Part shown: one piece after another, positions 33,846 through 45,834 of the stretch | How the letters are laid out: the number at the start of each line of letters is the position of its first letter | Numbering within the stretch: the first letter of the stretch is position 1 | NCBI GenBank assembly: GCA_030180135.1 | Contig: CM058237.1 | Span: forward strand, 35,547,126-35,611,125 | From: Orychophragmus violaceus | Taxonomy: Eukaryota > Streptophyta > Magnoliopsida > Brassicales > Brassicaceae | Length of the DNA stretch: 64,000 nucleotides | Direction: 5' to 3' | Program-made: the position numbers and the translations under genes | The notes under the pieces: generated by a model | Database searches by the model: none | Told to the model about the DNA's origin: nothing | What the model saw: only the letters and a program-made list of their open reading frames with translations

Positions 33846-34068
33846 TGGTGTTCTTAAACGATCTCATATTATTTCACCAGATTCAGAAAATGGGTTAAAC
33901 ACCCTCTTTAAGAATAACTTTGCTGAATGTCGGAGAGTCTTCTAGAGAAAAATGGTTTATCAGACAGAATATTGATTGCTTGACAAGTTGAAAAATAATG
34001 TATTGTGAGAGAAAACGAATTCTATTAACAGCACAACTTATATAGTATTCTCTTGGATGATACATATA

Positions 34069-37000
34069 CTAGATCTTCTTACCGTTCTTGAGGTTTCTGA
34101 CAGCCATCACAAGTTGTTGTCTTTCTCCTTCAACCTCTGCAAATCTCAGGCTTATCTCTGAATATCTCTCTTCCATATCTTTCAACTCTCTCTCCATTGA
34201 ACTGTTTTTGTTCTTACAATAAGCCAATTCGTCTGATAGCTCCTCTTTCTGCCCGTTTTCCTGTGACCTTGCTTCCATCCTGTTATTGTCATGTTAGAAT
34301 CGTAATAGAATAGCATCTCAACTTAGTAAGTTTTGTATCCACATACCTTGCATCTAGGACTTTAGTCATGTCCTCTTCTTTTCTCCGGATATCGACTTTC
34401 AAGTTTGATACTTGTTTCCTCAGTTGTTCGTTCTCCATTTTTTCTTGTACAAAGCTGTTCTGTAATTCACTGTACTGCAGGCTTAGACCTTCTACTTCTC
34501 TCTTCAAATTCCCGAGCCTAGTCTCTTTCTCATCATTTGACGATTTACTGTGAGTTAATTCTTTCTGCGCTGTCTTGGCTTCTTCTTTAGCCAAATCAAA
34601 CTTTCTCTCAAATTCATCTCTTTCTTTCCTCCATTCTTGTATTATCTTCTCGGTTTCAGTAGCTGCTACATTTGATTCATCTCTCAGCTTTGTGAGCTTC
34701 AGGACCTCACCCTCAAGCATCTTGACTTTCATTGACAAAGCTTCGTTCTTCTCTTCCACCTTCTTCTTTATCTCGCTCTGTAGTGTAATCTCTGCATGTG
34801 TTTTCTCTTGCATTTCCTCTAGATTTTTGTTCTGCAGACGAAGGTCGTTTGCTTCAGACAACGTCTTCGTTGTCAGATTCTCATGCTCGCTCAGCTTCGA
34901 TTCCATTTCTAGAGAAAGCCTCTTGCATTTTTCTTGAAGCCTCTCTGCTGTTATAGCGTTTTTCCATCTTGTTTTCCTCAGATTCTCCTCTGCTTTGATG
35001 GCTCTTTGCTCTTGTTCCGTTTTCTCCAGCATCATCGTGTTGAGATCTTCATCGAAAGCCATTGCTTGATCCTCGACCTCTTTCTTTAACTCCTTAACCT
35101 GACTCTCGAGCTCATTAACCATAACCAAGCATTCCGAGTACTCCAGTGATTGTTGCTTCAATTTCCCTTCCAATATCTCTACCTGAGATTCCAATTCTTC
35201 AATAATATCCTTTGATTCTTCTTCCGGTTTTGAGCATTCTACATGTTTGTGATTTTCCTCCTTTAAGGACTCATATTCCCGAGTAAGATCATCCAGAAGA
35301 ATCTCCTGTTCTTCGTTCTTCTTCCTGTAAGATTCTAACTCCCAATCTAAATCTTCAATTTGTTGCTTCAGCGTATCTATCTCTTCATTGTGTCCAGAAT
35401 CCATTTCCTTAACTTCTTCAAGCTTCTTGGTCTCTTCTAATAACCTATTCAGAGAAGATATCTCATTCTTCTTCTCCTCCAACAACTCATTGAGATCTCT
35501 CACGGCAAGAATCAAATTAGAGTTTGACTCTTGAGTCTTCTGCAGCTGCAACTTAAGGTTACTCGTCAAATCCTTTTCACAGCTCAGCTCATCTCTAATC
35601 TCCTCGATCATATTGCTTGAATCCTCGCTGACACATCTCAATCTGCTTTCAGCATCAGCCTCGTCTCTACTTTTCTCCAACCTGAGCTTTTCACATTCTT
35701 CCAGAGCTCCATCTCTTTCATCTTTTAAACTATGAACTTCCTTGGACAGTTCTTGTATCCGTTTGCTCTCTTTAATCGCCTGTTTCCTTAGAGACTGCTT
35801 TTCCAGCTCTGATAACTCTGATTGCCTCCTCAAAGCTTCCAATTCCATCCTGAGCTTCTCAATAGGGTCAGTACCAACGGGATATCCTCTTTGGAAACTG
35901 TTCTCGGGACTGTTTCTTGATTCGATGTAGCTTTCATCTGATGTTGAGCTTGCTGACCAGTCGGTGTTTGATCTTCGATGCCCGTTTTTTGTTGCAGGAA
36001 CTGAGTTATGTCGTTGAGGCAGGCGTGGATTGACATCCGAACCATCCATCCACCCTGATTCACCAATGGAATCAAAGGAACCTCCTAGACCAACATTCTT
36101 GGATGTGTTTACATCTAAGCTCCTTTCCTGCAAAACGATTTTGATAACTATCTCAATGGACTTGAAGAAAGTTTTGAACTAAGAACCTTACATCTTGGTT
36201 ATATCCCTCTAAGTCATCATTGCTCGGTAGACTTTTGAAGCTATCCTCCTTGGAAAGTGTTTGCTCCTTATTTTCCTCAATAAATCTGCAAAAAAAAAAA
36301 AAAAAAATCAAGTCAAGAATCTCGGAACAACGAAGACGTACAACAAGATCCGCTACAGGTAATTGATGTAGAAATTAATTTACCTTAAATCATTGGCTCC
36401 TTGGATCTTCTCAATTGTAACCTGCACACACAAAGACAGAAACATTTTCTTATAATTTTAAAGAACTGTCTTGTGTTTTAACTTCTCATGAATTTCTCAC
36501 GTATTTGCTCAGTTACGATCTTGATAAAAACGTTGACACAATTTCTTCTTACTCAGGCTTTAAAAGGAGAAGAAAAGAAGAGAGATTACATTTAAGACAG
36601 CACCAGAGTTTGCAAATTTGAGAGGTAAGGAGACAGTTAATGGCTCTGCTTCTGTCAGAAAATCTGCAAAATCAATGGAAGCTTCTCCTAGAAATCCCGA
36701 TTTCGATGAACCCTGAAACAATTTTTTTGAGAAAAAAGCTCAAGAAAACATTTTTTTTCTTCCAGAAGAACTCGAAAGATAGATAGATTGTTGAATTCAC
36801 TCACTGTTGCAACAACGAAATGGTAAATCTTCTCGCGAACAATCCCAGATTTTGGTTCTTTAATAAGCTTCACTGAAACATAAATTGGATTCTCCCATGA
36901 ACAGATTCCTTCTTTAACCTGAGCTTTCTCCAGCTTAAATGTTGGCTTCCCAACATCATCAGGAACCAATGAGATCACCAAAGCAGCTTTCTTCAGCTTT

Positions 37001-37189
37001 GGTACCTTCAAATAAAGGTAGCATTTTTCGTTTTCACAGATCTAGGATTATTGTGAACACATTCTCTGAATTTTCACTAGATTATTGGGTTTCTAGATTT
37101 AAAGAGAAAAACCATACCTGAGTTGCCTGAAACTGAAGCTTGAACACAGCTTTGATCTTGTTCTTGTCGTTCCTCCATGACTTAAACAT
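34069..37189 (-). CDS. NT-C2 domain, long coiled-coil protein (AT5G52280-like), 839 aa, seven exons
   Basis: Exons, in transcript order: 37189-37118, 37005-36805, 36712-36590, 36421-36384, 36285-36192, 36127-34347, 34279-34069. All junctions are GT/AG, the phases agree, and they sum to 2520 bases with a TAG stop. The N-terminus (MFKSWRNDKNKIKAVF...) to about residue 150 is an NT-C2 (EEIG1/EHBP1-type) domain, which in other proteins links membranes with cytoskeleton. A serine-rich linker (about 205-250, RRSNTDWSASSTSDESY) leads to a nearly continuous coiled coil from about 264 to 830. Residue by residue it resembles the Arabidopsis protein annotated as myosin heavy chain-related, though there is no motor domain. 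That protein is, as I recall, about 850 aa. The gene looks complete and unbroken, the only such host gene here. Its biochemical role is unknown to me. Confidence 0.95.
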
Positions 37190-37585
37190 TGTTCCTCGAA
37201 AGAAACCAACACTTTACAAAACCTTCACCCAAGAATCTCCCAGATTCATATAAAAATAACAAGGAAAGATGTTTTTTTCTGATCTGTATCAGTTTTCGAA
37301 GAATGTAAGAGGAAAAAAACAAAACACAAAAACTGATTTACAGTCTGTGACCACTTTACTTGGAGAATATAAAGGTTGATTGCTACACTTTCCAATATAA
37401 AACTTAATCAAGTGAGATATAAGTAGATGAGAAATTGGGCTCTATGACTATCAATTGGACCAAAATTAAGAAAATAAAAAGTGTTTTTGTGGGTGTGTAA
37501 AAATGACCATTTAGTACACCATCTTTACTTTTTGTTCTGCCAATGTCTCTCTCTTCCTTTTGTCTTTTTCCTATTTTTAATTCTA
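37190..37585 (-). promoter_or_regulatory. Upstream region of the NT-C2 gene
   Basis: This is the only sequence between the start codon at 37189 and the next open frame. It is AT-rich with TTTATATT-like stretches at about 37365 and 37395 on the gene's strand, either of which could serve as a TATA box. No clear element decides the transcription start. Confidence 0.4.
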
Positions 37586-38173
37586 TCACAATTTAGGACC
37601 CCACGTCGAAAAAAAAAAAACAAGAGACATGTTCCTTGGCTTTCTCTCCCCCTCTCTCCTCCCTCTTCCCCTCTTTTCCTCCGTCTCCCTTCCCCTCCAG
37701 TTTCCGGCGCCACCGTCGATGATGTGAGGGGAACCAGTCTCCTTATACTTTCCTTTGCCATGCGTCTCTTTCCTTGGACCGGCTTGAATCTTGAGCGGAG
37801 TTGGTGGCATGAAGTCGGCTCGTCCTTTTAAACCGGGGTGGTTCCTTTCTTTGCGGTCGGGGTGGTTCCTTCCTTGCGACGGTGGAGGTCTCGAGTGACC
37901 GGATCTATTGAGGACAAGATCCGGAAGCCTCCTCAAAGTCCGAAGGCGTTCGTTTAAGGTAGTTATCGCCGGTTTGTCTTGGGAGTTGGCGGTGTCGGCG
38001 TAGCCGGGTAGTAGATCTGCGGCGGTGGTGAGACGCGATGAGGATGGTTCAGGATGTACGAACCATTGGTGAAGCTTAGTAAGCTTGCGGCTAAGGAGGC
38101 GTGAACCGGCTCTGCAACCGGGACCGGATCTGTCGTTGTTCTCTAAACCGCATCGTTTCTTCTTCTTGGTCAT
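37586..38173 (-). CDS. Uncharacterised basic open frame, 195 aa
   Basis: The frame starts MTKKKKRCGLENNDRSG and is GC-richer than its surroundings. It is rich in Arg, Pro and Gly (RPPPSQGRNHPDRKERNHPG), and the C-terminal third is a low-complexity Arg/Glu/Gly stretch copied from a purine-rich tract. A middle part (LTTAADLLPGYADTANSQDKP, TLNERLRTLRRLPDLVL) looks protein-like. I do not recognise a family. It lies directly upstream of the NT-C2 gene on the same strand, so part of it could be that gene's 5' region or a separate dispersed repeat. Confidence 0.3.
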   Translation of the reverse strand: MTKKKKRCGLENNDRSGPGCRAGSRLLSRKLTKLHQWFVHPEPSSSRLTTAADLLPGYADTANSQDKPAITTLNERLRTLRRLPDLVLNRSGHSRPPPSQGRNHPDRKERNHPGLKGRADFMPPTPLKIQAGPRKETHGKGKYKETGSPHIIDGGAGNWRGRETEEKRGRGRREGERKPRNMSLVFFFSTWGPKL

Positions 38174-38238
38174 GGTCTACGCTGATTCGCTTTTCTCCTC
38201 TACTCTTCGGTGATGGTTGCTTGGTTGGTCTTCTTCTC

Positions 38239-38940
38239 GGGGCTTCGGGTTCAATTTTTTTGTTACTGAATTTGTATAAACTATTTGTAGTTGACTATTT
38301 TACAAATAGTTAACTAATCCGGTTACTGAATATGTATAAACTATTTTACAAATAGTTAACTACTTATAGTTGACTATAAAGTGTAGACTATTTTACAGAA
38401 TTGATTTTCTTCTCCGGTTACTGAATTTGTATAAACTATTTTACAAATAGTTAACTACTTATAGCTAAATATAAAGTTTAGACTATTTTACAGAATAGTT
38501 AACTAAATAATAAAAATAATATGTCCCCATATGATGTAATTTATCTTATGTAAATAGTTTACTATGTATGTTATAAACTATTTTGGGGCTTCGGGTTCAA
38601 TTTTTCGTTACTGAATTTGTATAAACTATTTTACAAATAGTTAACTACTTGTAGTTGACTATTTTACAAATAGTTAACTAATCCGGTTACTGAATTTGTA
38701 TAAACTACTTATAGTTGACTATAAAGTTTAGACTATTTTACAGAATAGTTAACTATTTATAGTTGATTTTCTTCTCCGGTTACTGAATTTGTATAAACTA
38801 TTTTACAAATAGTTAACTACTTATAGTTGAATATAAAGTTTAGACTATTTTACAGAATAGTTAACTAAATAATAAAAATAATATGTCCCCATATGATGTA
38901 ATTTATCTTATGTAAATAGTTAACTATGTATGTTATAAAA
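38239..38940. repeat. Tandem duplication, about 346-bp unit, made of short palindromic repeats
   Basis: Copies start at 38239 and 38585 with GGGGCTTCGGGTTCAATTTTT. Each contains two or three rounds of GTTACTGAATTTGTATAAAC followed by TATTTTACAAATAGTTAACT, and ends with a TATGTCCCCATATGATG stretch. GTTAACTATTTGTAAAATAG-type pieces form inverted pairs. No coding frame is present. Confidence 0.8.
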
Positions 38941-41622
38941 AGTAGTTGACTATCTTTTCAAAGTATTCAATATAAATTATAAAATAGTTGAAAAAATAGT
39001 TGGTTATGTATATCCGGTATAAAGTAGACAATTATTCTGGTCGAAACAGACAAAAGTATATGTCACTTTCCATCGGTACTTTATATTTAAAACTTTTTTT
39101 TTTGCAGGTCTGAAAAGTGCTTTTTGCAGGTCTGAAAAGCTGTATCCATGGAAAAAGCAAGGCTAAAATTGTCCAACATTGTGTGTCATTTTAGTTGTGT
39201 TGTGCCATAAACCTAATTTCAAGTGAAAACTTTTCATAGACCTAATTTTTGTTCCAAAACATAATATTGATGCAAATAACCCTAAGTAGATTCCATCTAA
39301 AGCTTTTTTTCTCACAGCTTTTTTTTTATGGGTTGAGTGAGTTATAAATTAAACTTTTATTAGTCTAATATTGAGTTGAAAAGTGCTTTTCTTTTTAATG
39401 CAGTAAGGCATATGTAATGTAGGTGTTTTTCTATGGGTCCTTAAATTTAATAGACACTCCAACCTCTCTTTAATTTCTTGTGTGACTTCATAAATCTTAA
39501 GTTTTAATCAAACGTGTATGATCTAAAGTATCCTTGTATAGAAATTACCTTCCATTTTAGGTCAGGTGAAAGAGAAGGTTGTTTTTTTCTTCATGTTTAT
39601 AGGTTAGTAATTAGATTTACTTTAAAATGATAGTATTATTTTTTTGATCAAAAAAAATGATAGTATTATTACTTTCAAGTTCGGAGTCTGATGTTTTTAT
39701 TTGTTTCTAGGCCAATATTGTAGGTAGGCCTTTGTTAGTGAACTCGAAACCGACCCAAATCCGGTCCGAAAATTCCGATTCCGATTTAATTTAGTTCTAG
39801 AAAACATCCAATAGAGCTTAAGTTTAGGTATTTCTAATACCCGATCTAAACCAAACCCGAATTAGTATCTGAAAATATCCGAAGTTAACCAAAATATTAA
39901 TTTTTTTTTACCTAACTTCAGGTAATTTAGAAATTTTCAAATTATTTCAACGAGGTTGGATAATTTTTATATCTGTTTTTCGGTTAATTTAAATAAATTT
40001 ATAGTACTTTCAAATATTAGGTAGTTTTTATCGGTTTTTAAGATAATTTTTAAATACTTTAAGATATTAATGAATAGATTTTTTAGATTTTTGATATTTT
40101 GAATATCGGATAAAACCTCATCCAAAGCAAATTCAAAAGAAAAAAAAACTGAAATGAACCAAACCGATCTGAAAGTTAAAATACATAATTTGGAGTTTTA
40201 AAATTGTCTTGTTTGTAAAGATGTTTAGTAGCTTCTAATTGTGAAATTATAAGTTTGAGTAAACTATTGATATTTTGTTTTTATTGTACCATAATGTTAA
40301 AAATGCATTGCACATTACGACATTATTGATACTATCGGTGGCCCCAGGAAAAAAAAACAGCAACACCGTTATCTGCATGACACATCCTCGTCATGATCCA
40401 TCTTGCATTATGTTATATACATAGTTACATACAGCTGTCCACACTATAGAATATAATTATATATGTATATAATATCATATTACAGATTTTGATTTTGATA
40501 AATGATTTTGAAATCGAACCAACTAATGAGAATTAAATGATTTTGATTTTTCTAATAAAAAGGACTCTAAAAAAAAGGGATTAAAGGCTGGATTAGACGG
40601 GAGGATATACAATGGCGCAAGTATTGGAAGCACATGAAAACATGTGCAACAAACACTGTCCCTCTCTTAAATGCGCTCTTTTTCTTTGTCTCCTAATTTT
40701 TTTCTTAATGTCAATTTTTACGCATCTCATTCCTTCACAAGTTTTTTTTGGGTCTACCCGGTCCTTAATTTCTTCGATTAGGTCCCGAACATATGCAATC
40801 AGTGCCATTGCCTATTGGTAATAGTGATAGAAAAAAGTTTAAAATTATTTATGAAAAGACGTATCTTCATTGGGGCCCTTAGTTGTTAAGCTTTGTAACA
40901 AAATGTCAAATAATCCAAATAACTTTAGAAAAAATTTGCGCAGATAATCCAAAAAAATTATAAAAATTTGCGCAGATAGTCTTTTATATTTCTTACCAAA
41001 TAATCACAATTCGTATAATATATGCAAATTTATATTGCTATAACTAATAGATTTGCTTTTCCTCTGATTTAAACAGATTATGAATTAGAGCATAGTTTTA
41101 TCGAATTATGTATTATTTTATTATTTTAATGTATACTTAATTTTTGGTTTTATTCAGTTAATTATAAATACGGGTGGCAAAAAAATTGTCTCGTTTTTAT
41201 CATGTCCTATTGCATTATTTTTGTCCTGAATTTCTATTTTTATGGTAAGACATTTTCGTGTGAGACAAACTTTTGGGGATGGATCAAGACTGAATCACAA
41301 AAAAAAATGAAATCTCCTTTTAAATAGGATTAATGTATGACATAAACTTTCGGCTCGTATTTGAGAATAGAGTATTATAAGATAGAAAAGAGAATTCTTC
41401 AAATTTAATTTTTTTAAAAATTGTGCATTATAATTTTTTTCAAACCCTGTTTGAAACCTATCATCAACTATACAATTGAATCTAATTTACATATCTATCA
41501 ACTATATGGGTTGTTTTTTTAAATACGCTATGTTTTATATGATTTATATAGGTAGATTTTCCTTGGTAATCGCTTTTTGATAATATACGTGTGTGTAGGT
41601 GAACATATTTATGTAGTGTTAG
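38941..41622. other. AT-rich intergenic DNA
   Basis: A TTTTTGCAGGTCTGAAAAG stretch occurs twice in tandem near 39095-39140. From about 39740 to 40190 the sequence is a degenerate series of short CCGA, AATATCCGAA and AAACCCGA motifs, a pattern often seen in dispersed Brassicaceae repeats. An open frame at 40612-40821 shows no family features. Nothing else is supportable. Confidence 0.5.
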
Positions 41623-42130
41623 TTATCGTTCACATCCTTTTCCGCTGAACCGTCTAACTTGTTGAAAAATGTTGGGAATCGTGGAGGAATATAATGGTTT
41701 TTCGCCTTTATCATCGGTTCGTGCTGTGTGCCGACTTTTTGTACGTACTTGCGACAGAAAGTAATAACTGATAAAAGTAGTAGTTTCTTCAATGTTATAT
41801 CGAGCTACAACAGAACCCTCCACTTTAACAGGGTTCTTCACCTTCTTTTTAAGGTGGAATATATAGCGCTCGAAAGGATACAACCAAAGATATCGTACCA
41901 GACCACCAAGTGTAGCTTCTCGAAGGAGATGAATAGGCAAATGTTCCACAACATCAAAGACAGACTGTGGAAATAAATTCTCTAGATTACATAGCATCTT
42001 AAGAATGTTTTCCTCCAAATTTCTTGTACCGTCAACTGTAAGTGACCTCGTGCATAAATCCCGGAAAAACACCAACCACTCCTATTGCTTTATGAATGTC
42101 CATTGGAAGGAGATGAGCAAATGAAAATGG
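41623..42130 (-). pseudogene. CACTA transposon fragment (DUF4218 domain)
   Basis: The frame FFRDLCTRSLTVDGTRNL... EHLPIHLLREATLGG...WLYPFERYIFHLKKKVKN...VEGS...EETTTFISYYF is the DUF4218 signature found C-terminal to the transposase in plant CACTA (En/Spm) elements. The preceding LLPMDIHKAIGVVGVF block lies in another frame with a join near 42065, so there is a frameshift. No transposase catalytic part or terminal repeat is adjacent. It is separate from the CACTA element at 54320. Confidence 0.82.
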
Positions 42131-43560
42131 TAGAACTGGCGGATTTTCGCCCTCTCTTTTCCGTCGTTTTGGTTTTAACCGACAGAAAATGACGAATTTT
42201 CCATCATTTTCCGGCTTTTTATTGTATTGGTATCCTATTTTTGAATGAACATTTACGGGAAACGTGGACAAGTATATTTGAGAAACGTTCTTGGACAAAT
42301 CGACATGAACACAATTTTACAAAATGGTGTATATCATACTGTGGAAATAACATTTACGGGCAATGTGGGCAAAGTAAAATGCTCATTCCACAATATAATA
42401 TCTAACATGAATACTAACTCGATATAGATGAGGCAAATATCTTAAATATGTTTCATACATATGTATCCACTTTATACTTATCCACAATATCTAAATCATA
42501 TGTATCATTCATATCTGTGAAAAAACAAACAATACATCAGAAAACATACAAATGTACCCCGAAAGAGTATCCACATATAAATATACACATATATGTGTTG
42601 ATATGAACAGGGGAAAACAAACATATATAGAGTGAATGTGGATTATAAGAACATGGACATGAAAAAATCGATGTGTACATCATTTTATAATTTTTAATCA
42701 CAATTTGTGCACCAATTATATGCATAACACAATGTAAAAAATGAAAGAGTATATACAAATGTACAAAGAAACGTGTCGATATGGACAAAAAAAATATACA
42801 TATACATAGTGAATGTAGATTACATGAATATAAATATGAAAATTACTTGTATAATGGTGGACAAATTGTTTATCATAGTTTGTTTAATAAGAATAATAAC
42901 TCAGTAAAGATGAGACAAATATCTTGAATATGTTTTCTATATGTGCATCCACTTTATATTTATCAAATGGATCATAATCAAATGTATTATTTATGCTATG
43001 ATTGTTGACGTTTATAAAATCTTATCTATAAGTTACAAAATTATATTAAAATGAATGGTATAATATTGAAAAAATATATATTTAAAAACCAAGATAAATG
43101 AGAAATGAAAGAAAAGAGAGAGAAAAAATAAGAGAAAATAAAATAAAAAGGGGGGGAGAGATAAAGAGGAAAAAAAGAAAAAAAGAGAGAAAGGAATTGT
43201 GGATAATTAGATTAATTATGAAATAGTTAGAGAAAAAATAAGTTCAAAATAGATAGTTTAGAGATTTTTCATGGTCGAAATGTCCAAAGAATACAAAGTA
43301 ACTCTGGATGTAATTAGAATTTTGAAAAGTGTCACATCATATAGTTAATGACCAAAGAAACTTTGTGCACATCAATCCCAATAGCATTGGATTCCCAACA
43401 TTATTTGATATGGTCTTTGATTTTAAGCCTAAGGTCAACTCCAATGAAACAGCAAATTAGACAGCATAAAAAATTTTATTCTTATTTTTCATTTTAAAAA
43501 TACAAGATTAAATTTATTATACTTATTAAAGATAAATTAAAATACTTAAATCATAAAATT
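42131..43560. other. AT-rich intergenic DNA with weak repeats
   Basis: A segment of about 95 bp (GATGAGACAAATATCTTGAA..., TGCATCCACTTTATA) occurs twice, at about 42425-42520 and 42905-42995, with moderate divergence. A GA-rich tract lies at about 43098-43195. I see no gene. Confidence 0.5.
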
Positions 43561-43650
43561 ACATAATTAAAACCAAACACACATAAAAATTACACAATTA
43601 AAACCAAACACACATAAAAATTACATAATTAAAACCAAACACACATATAA
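43561..43650. repeat. 31-bp tandem repeat, three copies
   Basis: The unit ACATAATTAAAACCAAACAC plus ACATAAAAATT repeats three times with few differences, and abuts the MITE-like element. Confidence 0.85.
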
Positions 43651-43980
43651 AGAAAAGGGAAAATCGCAAAAATGCCACAAAAACATGTCTTGTCACAAAT
43701 ATAGCAACAAGAAAAAAAAATCATAAAAATAGCACAAAAACATGTTTTGTCACTAAATTAGCCATAACCCTAAACTTTAAATACTAAACCCTAAACCTTA
43801 AATAATAAACCCTAAACCCTAAATACTAAACCCTAAACCCTAAATAATTAACCCTAAACCCTAAATTATATAATGCTATAAAAGTCTTTGTAATTAAAAT
43901 AATGCTAAAATGTGAATTATTTCTCTTGGTGCTATATTTTTGACAATGTATGTTTTTGTGCTATTTTATGCCTTTTCTCT
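43651..43980. mobile_element. MITE-like element with telomere-type repeats inside
   Basis: The two ends are imperfect inverted repeats of about 60 bp. The left one reads AGAAAAGG...GCAAAAATGCCACAAAAACATG...TTGTCACAAATATAGCAACAAG, and the right one is its near complement. The left repeat is itself partly duplicated (CACAAAAACATG recurs at about 43731). The centre holds CCCTAAA repeats. No clear target duplication was found, so the superfamily is open and the ends may be off by a few bases. Confidence 0.55.
43765..43868. repeat. Interstitial telomere-type repeats (CCCTAAA, degenerate)
   Basis: About ten ACCCTAAA or ACCCTAAACCCTAAA units are separated by ATAATA or ATACTA linkers. CCCTAAA is the plant telomere repeat. 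The mixed linkers show this is not a recent telomere fusion. Confidence 0.85.
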
Positions 43981-44388
43981 AAAGAAAATGCAAGAAACTA
44001 ATTTTAAGACATATATTATAAATTTAAACAATAATTTAATTATACCCGGGAAAACCATTTCCGCCTCCGCTAAGCAAATCATAGCACTGACTAAAATCTT
44101 GTTGCTCATTTGGTGATCTTGGATCTCTATCTTGAGGTTGTTGTCCTTCAACTTGATTTCCTTGAGCTTGATTTCCTTGAGTTTGATTTTCTTGTAACGA
44201 AATGTTTGCTATTGAGATCTATGATATTGGCTTTGAAAACCTTCTCAATGTTCTTCATATTGGTTTGTTGGTGCTCCTCGGCTCAAAATCTCTGTTCTTT
44301 CACTTTCAATATACGCATGTCTTGATGTAGTACTCAAATCCACGAGTAATATTTTACGCTCATGTTTCTTTCTTTGTACCTCGAGTTT

Positions 44389-45231
44389 CTATCTTTTAAT
44401 TTCGTTTCTTTCATAAGTACCTTTAACCATAGCTTTGAGAAGATTATCATTTTGATCCATCATTTGTTTAAATTGCGCATCGGAATGTTGTATTTTCTTC
44501 GCTTTCTTCACACCCATAGGTCTGTTTGATAAATTACCAGCGGATTCTTCACTATTTATATTTAGATCGAATGAATTCATACCAGGGGATGTCAATGACT
44601 CATCTTGGATTGATGATGATGACATAACATTACGACTTTCTTCTGGGAATGCATTGACTCTATTATTGTGGTTATTTGCAAATTTCTCAATACCTTTAAG
44701 GATAGGCCAGACGTGATCGAATTTGAATCCTTTCTTGTATTTTAGATCTTGTGTTAATAACATCTTCGTTTGGTTTAACTGATTTAATAATGACAAAGAC
44801 AAAAATGTAAAACAAGTAAGAAAACGAAAAAATTAATAAAGATAAAGCAACTACAAACAATTTAGGTATGTAGATACACTTACATTGTCTTGCTCAGAAG
44901 CACTGCTAGGATTCTTATTTTCAATATGGTTAACACATCCCCTCAGCTTTGAGACTGCATAAAGAATTGTTGTCATACGAGTTTGCAAAGATCTTCTTGG
45001 TCTTGGTTGAGTTTGAGAAATCTCAGATTTTTCATATTCAGTTTGAACTCTTGCCCAAAACTGATCTCCTGATTGGTTTATCCCTATGATTGGATTTTGG
45101 GAAACATCAAGATACACATGGCATAAGTGTTGATCTTCTTCAATAGAAAATGACTTAGAACGAAATGAGACCATTTTAGAAAGAATATTTGTAACAAGAA
45201 AACGATTTGGAGATATGTGATCATTCAACAA
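44389..45231 (-). CDS. PIF/Harbinger ORF1 protein (Myb/SANT-like, NAM-associated), two exons, 245 aa
   Basis: Exon 1 (45231-44884) and exon 2 (44778-44389) join at GT/AG sites in phase. The N-terminal SFSIEEDQHLCHVYLDVSQNP block is the Myb/trihelix-like DNA-binding fold. It is followed by SLQTRMTTILYAVSKLRGC, and after the intron by YKKGFKFDHVWPILKGIEKF of the NAM-associated C-terminal family. In this group ORF1 helps the transposase reach the nucleus and bind element ends. The ATG at 45174 (MVSFRSKSFSIEE) is an alternative start. The TAG at 44389 looks premature: homologous-looking sequence (KLEVQRKKHERK...SRHAYIESERTEIL) continues in frame downstream. Confidence 0.82.
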
Positions 45232-45269
45232 GACGTATACATTTTATAGAGTAGTGAAGGCAAAAGAAT

Positions 45270-45740
45270 GGTTAAATCTTGTCCACAAAAAATTAACGGC
45301 TAAGATTGTTTCGTATTTTTCTGAGATTTTAATAATTGATATGGACAAGATGTGACTAATCAATGCGACGGTTAGATCTTGGTCGACAAAAATAAACGGC
45401 TAAGATTGTTTCGTATTTTTCTTAGATTGTGATGATTGATATGGACAAGATGTGACTAATCAATTCAACGGTTAGATCTTGGTCGACAAAAATCAACGGC
45501 TAAGATTGTTTCGTATTTTTCCGAGATAGTGATAATTGATATAAACAAGATGTGAATAATCAATGCAACGGTTAGATCTTGTTCGACAAGATTCAACGGC
45601 ATAGATGGATTTGCATTTTTCTGAGATTGTGATAATTGATATGGACAAGATGTGACTAATCAATGCAATAATTAGATATTGTTCGACAAAAGTCAAACGG
45701 CTTAGATTGATTTTCTTACACTGTAAAATGCATATCATGT
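45270..45740. repeat. 100-bp tandem repeat, about 4.7 copies
   Basis: GGTTAGATCTTG or a close variant recurs at 45270, 45370, 45470, 45570 and 45670, an exact 100-base period. Each unit carries AACGGCTAAGATTG, TTTCGTATTTTTC and GATATGGACAAGATGTG. The array fills the space between the divergent ORF1 and transposase genes. Confidence 0.92.
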
Positions 45741-45790
45741 TTGCAAAAAAAAAAACCCATTGATTTGGTTACACTATAAAACGGCTTAGA

Positions 45791-45834
45791 TCTTCTTCTT
45801 CTTCTTCTTCTTCTTCTTCTTCTTCTTCTTCTTC
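45791..45834. repeat. TCT/CTT microsatellite
   Basis: About 14-15 uninterrupted CTT units lie just upstream of the transposase region. Confidence 0.95.

Noticed and set aside
34368..34937. Plus-strand serine/phenylalanine-rich frames over the NT-C2 gene.
   Set aside because: They are the reverse reading of the Lys/Glu-rich coiled-coil exon.
38239..38940. Possible CRISPR-like or origin-like array.
   Set aside because: Spacing is irregular, there are no unique spacers, and the organism is a plant; it is a tandem duplication of AT-rich palindromes.
40612..40821. 69-codon frame with a hydrophobic middle part.
   Set aside because: Short, in AT-rich DNA, without family features or gene signals.
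42537..42788. 83-codon frame rich in Ile, Phe and Tyr.
   Set aside because: Composition follows the AT-rich, repeat-like DNA; no family features.
43765..43868. Possible chromosome-end or fusion site.
   Set aside because: The repeats are degenerate, interrupted by linkers, and enclosed in a small inverted-repeat element.
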